Source: Bacteroidales bacterium (GTDB taxonomy: Bacteria; Bacteroidota; Bacteroidia; Bacteroidales; UBA932). From it: a DNA stretch of 57,090 nucleotides. Below, one piece after another: positions 16,529-25,103 of this stretch (its first letter is position 1; each line of letters opens with the position of its first letter). Made by a program: the position numbers and the translations under genes. The stretch covers positions 1-57,090 of the forward strand of contig JAFZOU010000016.1 in NCBI GenBank assembly GCA_017550525.1, given 5' to 3'. Below the pieces are notes generated by a model that worked only from the letters and a program-made list of their open reading frames with translations, ran no database searches and had not been told where the DNA came from.

Positions 16529-19189
16529 ATGACTAAAACCGCTATAACCGTACTTCCCGTAAGCGGGAAGAAAATGCTTAAGGAATTCATAGATTTTCCC
16601 ATTAAGCTGTACAAGGGATCGGACAAATGGGTCCCTGCATTTGAAGACGACGAATATAAGTCCCTGGGTAAGGATAATCCTTCCCTGGAATTCTGTGAGC
16701 GTGAACTTTATCTGGCCTATAAGGACGGAGAGGTCGCCGGTAGGGTAGCCGCCATCATCAATCACAACGCCAACAAAAAGTGGAATGAGAACTCAGTCCG
16801 CTTTGGCTGGATTGACTTCATTGAGGATTTTGATGTCTGCAAGGCCCTCATTGACGCCGTTACCCAGTGGGGTAAGGAGCGTGGGGCAACCAAGATCAAG
16901 GGTCCCCTGGGCTTCACGGACATGGACCGTGAAGGCCTCCTTGTGGAAGGCTTTGAAAATGAGAGCCCGTTCACCGTCATCTACAACTATCCCTACTATC
17001 CGGAATATCTGGAACGCCTTGGCTTTACCAAGGACGTGGACTGGACCCAGAGGGTGATGGACATCCCTTCGGAGCTTCCTCCCATGTTTGCTTTTGCCGA
17101 TAAAATCTCTGAGCGTTTCGGCATCCGCATCTACACCGCCAGCACTCTTCGTAAGATGGCTAAGCGCGGCCGTGAGATGTTCCACGTACTCAACGAGGCT
17201 TTTGCAGGTCTGTACGAGTACACCAAACTCACCCAGAAGCAGATAGACGGCTATGTGAACCAGTATGTCCCGGTTCTCAACAAGGACCTCGTGGCCTTTG
17301 TGGTCAATGAAAAAGATGAACTTGTTGGCTTCACCGTAACCATGCCTCATATATCGGCCGCAGTACGTAAGGCAAAGGGCCGTATCCTGCCTTTCGGCTG
17401 GATCCACCTCCTTCCCGCCCTTTCTCCCAAGCGCAATGATACTACTGAGGCCCTTCTCATCGGCATACTTCCTGAGTATCAGGCCAAGGGCGCGGCTCTC
17501 CTTATGTTCAAATACCTTATGGAGAACTATATCCGCCTTGGCATCAAGCACATGCTCATGAATCCCCAGCTGGAGGAAAACCATAAGGTCCAGTCCCTCT
17601 GGGACAACTTTGACACCCGCCTCTATCAGAGAAGGCGCTCATACGTAAAAGACATCGCAGAAGATACAAAACCTTTAACCAAACAAATAATGACAAACAC
17701 AGAGTACTTCCACAACATGCTCCCCAAGGAGGAGTTTGAAGCATTACCTTACTTCCCCACAATGGGTCAGTTTGTGGACTGGTTCCCCAAGCAGTATGCA
17801 GATAAACCTGCTCTCAGCGATCAGACAAACACCATCACCTACGAAGAACTTGGAAAGCGCATCGCACGCCGCAGGGCCTTCATCAACAGCCTTGGTCTTC
17901 CCAAGGGTGCACATATCGCAGTCTGGGACCGTAACAGCCAGAATGCAGTAGAGCTGTACCTTGCCATCACATCGGCCGGATACGTAGCAATGAACTTCCC
18001 CGCCCAGCTTCCCGCTCCCGCAGCGGTTGGCTGCTGCATGAAGTTTGACATTGCCGCCATCTTCGTGCGCGATGAGTTCATGCCCCTCACTGAGGGCATC
18101 CAGGGCACCAAGGTGCTTCCCGCCGCTTCCATCGCAGACACAGAGGCTCCCGCAGTCCTTGACATAGATCCCGAAAGCCCCGCCGCCATCTTCTTCACAG
18201 GTGGCACCACCGGCTCTCCCAAGGGTGCAGTCCTCAGCCACAGGGCCCTTATGAGAGGTAACTACAACACCATCTTCAAGCCCGGCCATATCATCGGCGT
18301 ACACCGCTATATAGCCCTCCTGCCGTTCAGCCACGTATTCGGCGCCATCGCCGGCATGGCAGGCTGCTTCTATTCCGGTAACCTCCTCTTTACCGCAGAG
18401 GACATGAAGGCAACCATCGGCAAGCTGCCCATGATCAAGCCCACCCTCCTGGTGATCGTTCCCGGTATCTGCGACATCCTTTCCGGACTTGTCAAGATGT
18501 ATGGCCCTCAGTTCCTTGGCGGTGAGCTCCGTATGATCATCTCCGGCGCTGCAAACGTACCTCCGCGCCTTGTGGATATCTTCACCAAGCTTGGTGTAGA
18601 GTTCTGCTTCGGCTATGGCCTTACAGAGACTGCAAACCTTACCAGTGCTAACGCAGACGCTGTCCGCAAGCCCACTTCCATCGGCCGCATCTATCCCGGT
18701 CAGGAGACAAAGCTTGTTGACGGTGAGCTCCTTGTGAAGGGTGACAACGTGTTCTCAGGTTACTACAAGGATCCTGTCCGTACCGCCGAGGCATTTACGG
18801 AGGACGGCTGGTTCCGCACCGGAGACCTCTGCCGCTTTGACGACGAAGGCTTCCTCTACATCACCGGCCGTATCAAGAACCTCATCATCCTCCCTAACGG
18901 TGAGAATGTGAGCCCGGAATCCCTTGAGGAGCCCTTCTACGCAGATCCTTGCGTGCGTGACGCCATGGTAAAGGAAGATGACCTCAACGGTGCAAAGGTA
19001 ATTGCAATTGAGATCCTCCCGTTCATGCCCGCATTTGACGGCAAGACCCCTGAAGAGATCCACGCATACATGCAGGCCCTTGTGGACAAGGTGAACGCAA
19101 CCCTTCCTACCACCCACAGGATCATCAAGATGACTGTGCGTACAGAGGACTTCAAGCGCACCGGCAGTATGAAAGTAGCACGTGTATAA
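16529..19189 (+). CDS. fusion of tandem GNAT-fold acyltransferase and AMP-forming acyl-CoA/acyl-ACP ligase
   Basis: 886 residues. Residues 1–about 385 form a GNAT-like protein with two lobes; the second has the acyl-CoA-binding pattern LIGILPEYQAKGAALLMF and ends NHKVQSLWDNFDTRLYQRRRSYVK. Residues about 388–886 are an adenylate-forming ligase: FFTGGTTGSPKGAVLSH (P-loop, from about 555), FGYGLTETANLTSA, then GWFRTGDLCRFDDEG, ITGRIKNLIILPNGENVSPESLEE and the late lysine in FKRTGSMKVARV. An ACP follows after 3 nt. GNAT acyltransferase, acyl-ACP synthetase and ACP are the partners described for bacterial ceramide synthesis in Caulobacter (bCerS, AasR, AcpR), so a role in sphingolipid N-acylation is my best inference; a phospholipid acyltransferase is an alternative. 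The junction has an AT-rich, start-like ATG at 17690. Confidence 0.82.
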   Translation: MTKTAITVLPVSGKKMLKEFIDFPIKLYKGSDKWVPAFEDDEYKSLGKDNPSLEFCERELYLAYKDGEVAGRVAAIINHNANKKWNENSVRFGWIDFIEDFDVCKALIDAVTQWGKERGATKIKGPLGFTDMDREGLLVEGFENESPFTVIYNYPYYPEYLERLGFTKDVDWTQRVMDIPSELPPMFAFADKISERFGIRIYTASTLRKMAKRGREMFHVLNEAFAGLYEYTKLTQKQIDGYVNQYVPVLNKDLVAFVVNEKDELVGFTVTMPHISAAVRKAKGRILPFGWIHLLPALSPKRNDTTEALLIGILPEYQAKGAALLMFKYLMENYIRLGIKHMLMNPQLEENHKVQSLWDNFDTRLYQRRRSYVKDIAEDTKPLTKQIMTNTEYFHNMLPKEEFEALPYFPTMGQFVDWFPKQYADKPALSDQTNTITYEELGKRIARRRAFINSLGLPKGAHIAVWDRNSQNAVELYLAITSAGYVAMNFPAQLPAPAAVGCCMKFDIAAIFVRDEFMPLTEGIQGTKVLPAASIADTEAPAVLDIDPESPAAIFFTGGTTGSPKGAVLSHRALMRGNYNTIFKPGHIIGVHRYIALLPFSHVFGAIAGMAGCFYSGNLLFTAEDMKATIGKLPMIKPTLLVIVPGICDILSGLVKMYGPQFLGGELRMIISGAANVPPRLVDIFTKLGVEFCFGYGLTETANLTSANADAVRKPTSIGRIYPGQETKLVDGELLVKGDNVFSGYYKDPVRTAEAFTEDGWFRTGDLCRFDDEGFLYITGRIKNLIILPNGENVSPESLEEPFYADPCVRDAMVKEDDLNGAKVIAIEILPFMPAFDGKTPEEIHAYMQALVDKVNATLPTTHRIIKMTVRTEDFKRTGSMKVARV

Positions 19190-19192
19190 GCT

Positions 19193-19438
19193 ATGACCAG
19201 ACAGGAAGTTTTTGACGGTCTTAAGGAAGTTATCTCCGTCATCAGGCCCAACACGGACCTCACAGATGTCACTTTTGACACTCCTCTTACCACCGGTCTT
19301 GGAATTGACTCACTTACCATGATGCTCCTTTCCCTTGCCGCAGAGGAAAAGTTCAAGATGCGCTTCCCTGACAACGCACCCCTTCCCAAAACTGTGGGTG
19401 AGGTGTGCGATGCCGTTCTCTCGGCCCTTGGCGCTTAA
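19193..19438 (+). CDS. acyl carrier protein
   Basis: 81 residues. The phosphopantetheine site is GLGIDSLTMM with Ser40, followed by the typical helix LLSLAAEEKFKM. It lacks the usual strongly acidic housekeeping AcpP sequence and sits 3 nt after the acyl-ligase fusion, so it is likely a dedicated carrier charged by that ligase. A perfect terminator follows 25 nt after the stop, making a two-gene operon. Confidence 0.92.
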   Translation: MTRQEVFDGLKEVISVIRPNTDLTDVTFDTPLTTGLGIDSLTMMLLSLAAEEKFKMRFPDNAPLPKTVGEVCDAVLSALGA

Positions 19439-19463
19439 CCAGCTGTTATTCAGCTAATTATAG

Positions 19464-19499
19464 AAAGTCGGGTGCACCTGCAGGTGCACCCGACTTTTT
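19464..19499. terminator. perfect-hairpin terminator between acyl carrier protein and convergent DUF2723 gene
   Basis: AAAGTCGGGTGCACC (19464–19478) pairs perfectly with GGTGCACCCGACTTT (19483–19497), loop TGCA, then a short T-run. The A-run on the other side lets it work for the convergent gene as well. Confidence 0.93.
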
Positions 19500-19522
19500 G
19501 TAAATCGCTGAGAATGAGGCGT

Positions 19523-22500
19523 TTAATCGGCAGACTTCAAAAGGGCGTCGAAGGTGGAGGTGAGGGACTCTGAGAGGTCTGTGTCTCCGTACTGCTTGCA
19601 AACATCGGCAATGTAGAGGAGCACGCGGCCGGCCTGTTCAAACTCGTTCATTCCAAGGCTGCCCCACTGGATGTAGAAGTTGGCGGTTTCCATGAGGTCT
19701 TCGGTCATTTTCACGGCAAGCTCGTGGGCCTTGTCCTGGGCGCCAAGGTAGTAGTAGTTCTCAATGAGCTGGGCTACCATATAATCATTGCCAGCAAAGC
19801 CGATAGGGATGCTCTCAAGAGGGAAGTTTTCCTCCGGGAAGTTCTCCTGGCAGAGGTCCATTATCTCTATGGCCTTTTCATCCTCTCCCTCGTCTATGAG
19901 GGCGTTGGCAACGGTTAGGTACATCTGCCTCTGGCCAAGGACGCCAAGGAAGGTGTAGTGGTTCTGATAGTCCACAAACCAGTCCTTGCGCTTAAGGGCG
20001 TCCCACTTGTACTTGGTCTTGAAGTCATTGTACAACTGAAGGGCATCTACCTTTCCGGCGTCAGTGGAAGAAATCTTGTTCTTGATGGGAGTGAAGCGAT
20101 AGGAGAAGCCGTCATACATGAGGTAATCCTTGATTCCCACGTTGAGGTCTCCGCCCTGGTTCAGGACGTGCAGGGGCCTGTCCCAATTATAGCCGTCCAG
20201 AAGGTCCAGAAGGAATATTTCCGGTTTGGAAAGGTAGTTCTTGTCCTTGGACATGGTGAGGACAATGTGCTCCGGGATTTGATCGGCAAACTTCTCAGGG
20301 ACAATGCCGTATTTCAGGCAGTTCTCCTTATTGACTGGCATCACTATGTTGCGGGCGCAGATGAAATCATACTTGCCACCGCCCTCGAAGACTGCCTTCA
20401 TCTTGGGATCCTTGAACACCTCCATTACGTCGTGGAGGAACATGGGAGAACCGTCGTCGTACTGGATGGTCACAAACTCATTGGTGCCATAGAGGTACTG
20501 GCTCTGGGGCACGGTAAGAGGCAGCGGGGCGCTTTCATTGCAGGCCCACTTCATCTGGTCTATATACCAGTCCGTACCAAGCAGGGACGTATTCACAACG
20601 CGGACATCCGTACGCACGCCTTCCACCTCCTGGGCATACCAGAGCGGGAAGGTGTCGTTGTCTCCGTGGGTTACAAGATAGCCGTTGGGGCCAACTGAAT
20701 TGAGGTAGTTGGTGGCCATCTCAACAGCCGTGTAGCGGTGGGAGCGGTTGTGGTCGTCCCAGTTCTGAGCGGCCATAAGCACGGGAACGCCCATGCTGAG
20801 GACGGCAACGCCCGTTGCCACAAGCTTCTCACGGCCCTTGAGGGCATCGGCAATCCACCCATACAGCGCCAGAACGCCAAGGCCGATCCATATTGCAAAC
20901 ATATAGAACGAACCCGCATATGCGTAATCCCTTTCACGCACCTGGTACGGCGGCTGATTGAGGTATAGCACAATGGCAATACCCGTCATGAAGAACATGA
21001 GGAACACCAGCCAGCTGCCGCGCTTGTCCTTGTCAAACTGGAAGATAAGGCCCAGGATGCCAAGGAGCAGCGGAAGGAAGAAATAGTGGTTCTTGCCCTT
21101 GTTCTCACGCAGCGGCGCAGGAGCGTCTCTCTGGTCTCCCAGCCTCAGGGCATCCAGGAAGCCTATTCCGCTTTCCCAGTTGCCGTCAAATATGTTGCCG
21201 GGAACGGGGCTGTGGATGTCATTCTGACGCCCAACGAAATTCCACATGAAGTAGCGCCAGTACATCCAGTTGAGCTGGTAGTCAAAGAAGAATGCAAGGT
21301 TTGCCCCGAAGGTTGGCTTGCGGGTTTTGGAGCCGCGCACCCTTGTGCCTTTACCCTGGGTGTACATCTCATAGAACTCCGCGTAACGGGGATCTGCCGA
21401 TGACCACATCCTGGGAAAGAGCATCTTGCCTTCCGGCTTGTAGATGGCCTCCGTGGGGGCATCGGCCTTTATGTACTTGCCGTTCATGGGAGCCCAGTAC
21501 TTTGAATTGTCAAGGTCATAGGGAGCGTCCCAGTACTGACCGTAAAGGAGCGGCGTGGAGCCGTACTGCTCACGGCTGAGGTAGCGCACAAGCGTATAGG
21601 GGTTATCAGGCTGGTACTCGTTGGTGGGCGTTTTCACGCTGGAGCGGATAATCACTATTGAGAACAGGCTGAAGCCCATCACAAGGGTGGTTACGCAAAG
21701 AAGGACGGTGTTCCAAAACACTTTCTCTTTCTTAAGCGTTGCAAACAGTCCCCAGAAACAGAGAGCCAGAAGGGCCACCATGAAGAACAGAGCGCCGCTA
21801 TTGTAAGGCAGGCCGAATCCGTTCACGAACATGCGGTCCACCCCTGCTGCTATCTTAGGAAGATACGGGATAAAGAGGTATACCAGCAGGAATTCTATTA
21901 CCACACCTATGAGGAATATGCCGATAAGTTTTTTAAACGGCAGGTTCTTGTCCTCATTCATTCGGTAATAGTACATGAACACAAACGCCGGAATGGTAAG
22001 GAGGTTCAGAAGGTGAACGCCTATTGAAAGGCCCATGAGGAAAGCGATGAGCACTATCCAGCGGTTTGCATGGGGCTGGTCTGCGGTGTCATACCACCTG
22101 CACATGGCCCAGAAGACCAGGGCCGTGAAGAGTGAACTCATTGCATACACCTCTCCCTCAACCGCGCTGAACCAGAATGTGTCACTGAAGCAGTATGCCA
22201 TTGCGCCAACGGCACCGGAAGCAAGGATAGCTATGGCCTGGCCGATAGTATATCCTTCCGGGGCTCTGACCACAAGTCTCCTTGCAAAGAATACTATTGT
22301 AAGGTACAGGAAAAAGATGGTGAGACCGCTCAGGATGGCGTTCATGGCATTCACCGCCACGGCGGCGTGCGCGGCGTCAAAGGGAATTGTAAAGAAGCGG
22401 GCCAGAAGCTGGAACACGGGGTTTCCCGGAGGGTGTCCCACTTCCAGTTTGTATGACGACGCTATAAACTCCCCGCAGTCCCAGAAAGATGCAGTTGGTT

Positions 22501-22588
22501 CTATTGTGGCCAGATACGTGGCGCACGATGCCACCAGCACCGCCACTGCCACAATCCAGTTCCACTTATTGAATGTTTTCCTGTCCAT
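19523..22588 (-). CDS. DUF2723 (TMEM260-like) membrane protein, probable glycosyltransferase
   Basis: 1021 residues. The N-terminus carries the DUF2723 hallmark (YLATIEPTASFWDCGEFI then SYKLEVGHPPGNP), followed by about 11–13 hydrophobic helices to about residue 590. A soluble C-terminal half contains YLVTHGDNDTFPLWYAQEVEG and TPR-like helices near the end. The family resembles GT-C protein O-mannosyltransferases; human TMEM260 is reported as one. In Bacteroidales it is widespread, and the acceptor is unknown. It may glycosylate exported proteins, which would be relevant to the many lipoproteins here (inference). Own promoter and bidirectional terminator. Confidence 0.87.
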   Translation of the reverse strand: MDRKTFNKWNWIVAVAVLVASCATYLATIEPTASFWDCGEFIASSYKLEVGHPPGNPVFQLLARFFTIPFDAAHAAVAVNAMNAILSGLTIFFLYLTIVFFARRLVVRAPEGYTIGQAIAILASGAVGAMAYCFSDTFWFSAVEGEVYAMSSLFTALVFWAMCRWYDTADQPHANRWIVLIAFLMGLSIGVHLLNLLTIPAFVFMYYYRMNEDKNLPFKKLIGIFLIGVVIEFLLVYLFIPYLPKIAAGVDRMFVNGFGLPYNSGALFFMVALLALCFWGLFATLKKEKVFWNTVLLCVTTLVMGFSLFSIVIIRSSVKTPTNEYQPDNPYTLVRYLSREQYGSTPLLYGQYWDAPYDLDNSKYWAPMNGKYIKADAPTEAIYKPEGKMLFPRMWSSADPRYAEFYEMYTQGKGTRVRGSKTRKPTFGANLAFFFDYQLNWMYWRYFMWNFVGRQNDIHSPVPGNIFDGNWESGIGFLDALRLGDQRDAPAPLRENKGKNHYFFLPLLLGILGLIFQFDKDKRGSWLVFLMFFMTGIAIVLYLNQPPYQVRERDYAYAGSFYMFAIWIGLGVLALYGWIADALKGREKLVATGVAVLSMGVPVLMAAQNWDDHNRSHRYTAVEMATNYLNSVGPNGYLVTHGDNDTFPLWYAQEVEGVRTDVRVVNTSLLGTDWYIDQMKWACNESAPLPLTVPQSQYLYGTNEFVTIQYDDGSPMFLHDVMEVFKDPKMKAVFEGGGKYDFICARNIVMPVNKENCLKYGIVPEKFADQIPEHIVLTMSKDKNYLSKPEIFLLDLLDGYNWDRPLHVLNQGGDLNVGIKDYLMYDGFSYRFTPIKNKISSTDAGKVDALQLYNDFKTKYKWDALKRKDWFVDYQNHYTFLGVLGQRQMYLTVANALIDEGEDEKAIEIMDLCQENFPEENFPLESIPIGFAGNDYMVAQLIENYYYLGAQDKAHELAVKMTEDLMETANFYIQWGSLGMNEFEQAGRVLLYIADVCKQYGDTDLSESLTSTFDALLKSAD

Positions 22589-22606
22589 ATCTATAAATAA
22601 AGCCTA

Positions 22607-22614
22607 CAAAGATA
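22607..22614 (-). promoter_or_regulatory. −7 box of the DUF2723 gene
   Basis: TATCTTTG on the minus strand, 19 nt before the ATG. It is half of a palindrome, ACAAAGAT (22606–22613) / ATCTTTGT (22620–22627), so a near-match to the box also faces the other way. Confidence 0.65.
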
Positions 22615-22675
22615 ATAAAATCTTTGTAAACAGGGTAGCCGTGGGGTCAAGTTGTTGACTGTCAAGGTATTATAG

Positions 22676-22709
22676 AAAAACGTCTGCCTCAAATCAGGCA
22701 GACGTTTTT
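22676..22709. terminator. terminator downstream of the rRNA-methyltransferase-like gene
   Basis: AAAAACGTCTGCCT (22676–22689) pairs with AGGCAGACGTTTTT (22696–22709), loop CAAATC. The minus-strand gene ends at 22749, and its transcript meets this hairpin followed by a U-run. It also has a T-run on the plus strand. Confidence 0.9.
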
Positions 22710-22748
22710 GTGCAAGTGGCTGTAGTTCAGCCTTTTACCTCCACGGGC

Positions 22749-23696
22749 TTACCGCTTCAGTCGCACGTAAATGCTGAGCGGAAGTACCTTTCCGAAAGAG
22801 TCGTTGAAGGCAAGTTCTCCGGAAGTCATATCCTTGAAAGCACCGCGGAAGGCTTCTCTCACCACGGTCTCTCCAAGAGCCGCGCTGTAGCCGTTTGAAT
22901 AGAGGTTGAGCACCATAAAGGCGTCCCTTTCAGAGAGTATGGCCGATACATTCTGCAGAAGCCCGAAGAGGAGCTCATCCAGCTTCCACTTCTCTCCGTC
23001 AGGGCCGTGGCCGTAGGCAGGAGGGTCCAGGATAATTCCATCATATTTGTTGCCCCTCTTTGCCTCACGCTTTGCAAACTTCAGGGCATCTTCAACCACC
23101 CAGCGAATGCCGTCAAGGCCGCTTCTCTCCATGTTTTCACGGGCCCAGGTGACAACCTGACGGACTGAGTCCAGATGGGTTACATCGGCCCCGGCGCACT
23201 TGGCGGCAAGGGATGCGGCGCCGGTGTAGGCAAACAGGTTCAGGACCTTGGGGGCGGGAAGGCCGTTGGCCTTGTGGATGCGCGTAAGACGGGAGGTTTC
23301 CCTGTATATGAATTCCCAGTTGGGGGCCTGCTCCGGGAAAATGCCAACGTGCTTGAATGAGGTGAGACCAAGGCGGAGAGAAAGATGAAGATCTGACGCC
23401 GCGTGAGTCTGAGGGTCCGGCTCTCCGTTATAGACTATCCCCCATTGGTCGTCCATCCGCTTTGATTTCTCCCAGGTTCCGCTGTCTTCCTTCCCCGCCT
23501 TTCCAAAGCCGGCGCCGGGTTTGAAGACCACATGCGAGAGGCGCTTCCAATCGGCCTCAGGCATGGAAGGCGTCCAAAGAGCCTTTGGCTCCGGGCGGCG
23601 AAGAACATATTTACCGAAGCGCTCCAGTTTCTCCCCGTTTCCGGAGTCCAGGAGCTCATAGTCTTTCCAGTAAGATGCGGGGAATTCTACGGCCAT
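22749..23696 (-). CDS. class I SAM-dependent methyltransferase, RlmI/RlmL-type (probable 23S rRNA methyltransferase)
   Basis: 315 residues. SAM-binding motif I is NLFAYTGAASLAAKCAGA, followed by VTHLDSVRQVVTWARENMERSGL and the catalytic-type motif ILDPPAYGHGPDGEKW. This is the pattern of the RlmI/RlmK group that methylates 23S rRNA. It lacks the N-terminal PUA domain of E. coli RlmI, so the exact nucleotide target cannot be assigned. Start ATG at 23696 has a TATCTTTG box 20 nt upstream. Divergent from pgk. Confidence 0.85.
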   Translation of the reverse strand: MAVEFPASYWKDYELLDSGNGEKLERFGKYVLRRPEPKALWTPSMPEADWKRLSHVVFKPGAGFGKAGKEDSGTWEKSKRMDDQWGIVYNGEPDPQTHAASDLHLSLRLGLTSFKHVGIFPEQAPNWEFIYRETSRLTRIHKANGLPAPKVLNLFAYTGAASLAAKCAGADVTHLDSVRQVVTWARENMERSGLDGIRWVVEDALKFAKREAKRGNKYDGIILDPPAYGHGPDGEKWKLDELLFGLLQNVSAILSERDAFMVLNLYSNGYSAALGETVVREAFRGAFKDMTSGELAFNDSFGKVLPLSIYVRLKR

Positions 23697-23716
23697 AATT
23701 CATAACTTAATCTATG

Positions 23717-23724
23717 CAAAGATA
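23717..23724 (-). promoter_or_regulatory. −7 box of the methyltransferase gene
   Basis: TATCTTTG on the minus strand, 20 nt before the ATG. Confidence 0.65.
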
Positions 23725-23737
23725 CAGAAATTATTAC

Positions 23738-23745
23738 TAAATTTG
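23738..23745 (+). promoter_or_regulatory. −7 box of pgk
   Basis: TAAATTTG matches TAnnTTTG and gives a leader of about 28 nt. It is back to back with the methyltransferase promoter, 13 nt away. No clear −33 element. Confidence 0.55.
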
Positions 23746-23779
23746 TAGGTTAGACAATAAATGTAAACCAATATATACT

Positions 23780-25033
23780 ATGCAACAGTTTATTGACAAG
23801 TACAATTTTGCCGGAAAGCGTGCAATCGTCCGCGTAGATTTCAACGTTCCCCTCAATGACAAGTTTGAAATTACGGACGACACCCGTATCCGCAGGGCCA
23901 TGCCCACCCTCAAGAAGGTTCTCGCAGAAGGTGGTTCCCTCATCATCATGTCCCACCTTGGCCGTCCCAAGAAGGTAGATCCCAAGTTCAGCCTCAAGCA
24001 CATCGTGGGCCGCGTGTCTGAATGTCTGGGCGTTCCCGTTCAGTTTGCAGATGACTGCCAGAAGGCAAAGGCTCAGGCCGATGCCCTGAAGCCCGGTGAG
24101 GTCCTCCTCCTTGAAAACCTCCGTTACTACGCAGAGGAAGAAGGCAAACCCCGCGGCCTGGCAGAAGATGCTACCGACGATGAGAAGAAAGCCGCAAAGG
24201 CAGCCGTGAAGGCCTCCCAGAAGGAGTTTGTAAAGACTCTCGCAAGTTATGCCGACTGCTACATCAACGACGCCTTCGGCACCGCTCACCGCGCACACGG
24301 TTCAACCGCCCTCATCGCAGAGTACTTCCCCAATGACAAGATGTTCGGCTACCTCATGGAAGGTGAGATCAAAGCCATCGACAACGTTCTGAAGAACGCC
24401 CAGAGGCCCCTCACCGCCATCATCGGCGGCTCCAAGGTAAGCTCCAAGCTTGCAGTTCTGAAAAACCTCGTGGGCAAGGTTGACAACCTCATCATCGGCG
24501 GCGGTATGGGCTACACCTTCATCAAGGCACAGGGCGGTCATATCGGCCAGTCCCTCCATGAGGATGAACTCATTCCCGATGCCCTTGAGATAATGAAGGA
24601 AGCCAAGGAGCGCGGCGTAAACCTCTCCCTGAGCGTTGCAACCGTTTGTGGCCAGAGCTTTGACAATGATACTCCCCGCCAGATCTTCCCCATCGACCAG
24701 ATTCCCGACGAATGGGAAGGCATGGATGCCTCTCCCGCATCCCTTGAGATCTGGAGAGAGATCATTATGAAGTCCAAGACCATCCTCTGGAACGGTCCTG
24801 TGGGCGTTTTCGAGCTTCCTAACTTCGCAAAGGGAACCCTCCAGATTGCACAGGATCTGGCCGATGCTACCGCTCAGGGCGCTTACACCCTTGTGGGCGG
24901 CGGTGACTCCGTCGCTGCAGTTACCCAGATGGGCTTCGCCGACAAAGTGAGCTACGTCTCCACCGGCGGCGGCGCCATGCTGGAAGCTATCGAGGGTAAG
25001 ATCCTCCCCGGCATTGCTGCCATCCAGGACTAA
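23780..25033 (+). CDS. pgk: phosphoglycerate kinase
   Basis: 417 residues, full length. It converts 1,3-bisphosphoglycerate and ADP to 3-phosphoglycerate and ATP in glycolysis. Substrate-side motifs [32 protein letters not shown] and [16 protein letters not shown] are intact, as are [33 protein letters not shown] and the nucleotide loop [10 protein letters not shown]...STGGGAMLE. The insert [17 protein letters not shown] around residues 130–150 is the Bacteroidota-type longer loop. Own promoter and terminator. Confidence 0.98.
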   Translation: MQQFIDKYNFAGKRAIVRVDFNVPLNDKFEITDDTRIRRAMPTLKKVLAEGGSLIIMSHLGRPKKVDPKFSLKHIVGRVSECLGVPVQFADDCQKAKAQADALKPGEVLLLENLRYYAEEEGKPRGLAEDATDDEKKAAKAAVKASQKEFVKTLASYADCYINDAFGTAHRAHGSTALIAEYFPNDKMFGYLMEGEIKAIDNVLKNAQRPLTAIIGGSKVSSKLAVLKNLVGKVDNLIIGGGMGYTFIKAQGGHIGQSLHEDELIPDALEIMKEAKERGVNLSLSVATVCGQSFDNDTPRQIFPIDQIPDEWEGMDASPASLEIWREIIMKSKTILWNGPVGVFELPNFAKGTLQIAQDLADATAQGAYTLVGGGDSVAAVTQMGFADKVSYVSTGGGAMLEAIEGKILPGIAAIQD

Positions 25034-25053
25034 TCATCCATTCTCTAAGAATT

Positions 25054-25085
25054 AAAGGCCGGTTTAGTAAAATCGGCCTTTTTTG
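25054..25085 (+). terminator. terminator of pgk
   Basis: AAAGGCCG (25054–25061) pairs with CGGCCTTT (25074–25081), then T-run. The 3' arm includes the over-represented word ATCGGCC (25072–25078). Confidence 0.88.
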
Positions 25086-25087
25086 TG

Positions 25088-25095
25088 TATCTTTG
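25088..25095 (+). promoter_or_regulatory. −7 box of the porin-like gene, nearly leaderless
   Basis: TATCTTTG begins 3 nt after the pgk terminator T-run. Its last base lies 9 nt before the ATG at 25104, which argues against an in-frame start at 25083. Confidence 0.7.
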
Positions 25096-25103
25096 TAAGC
25101 ACT

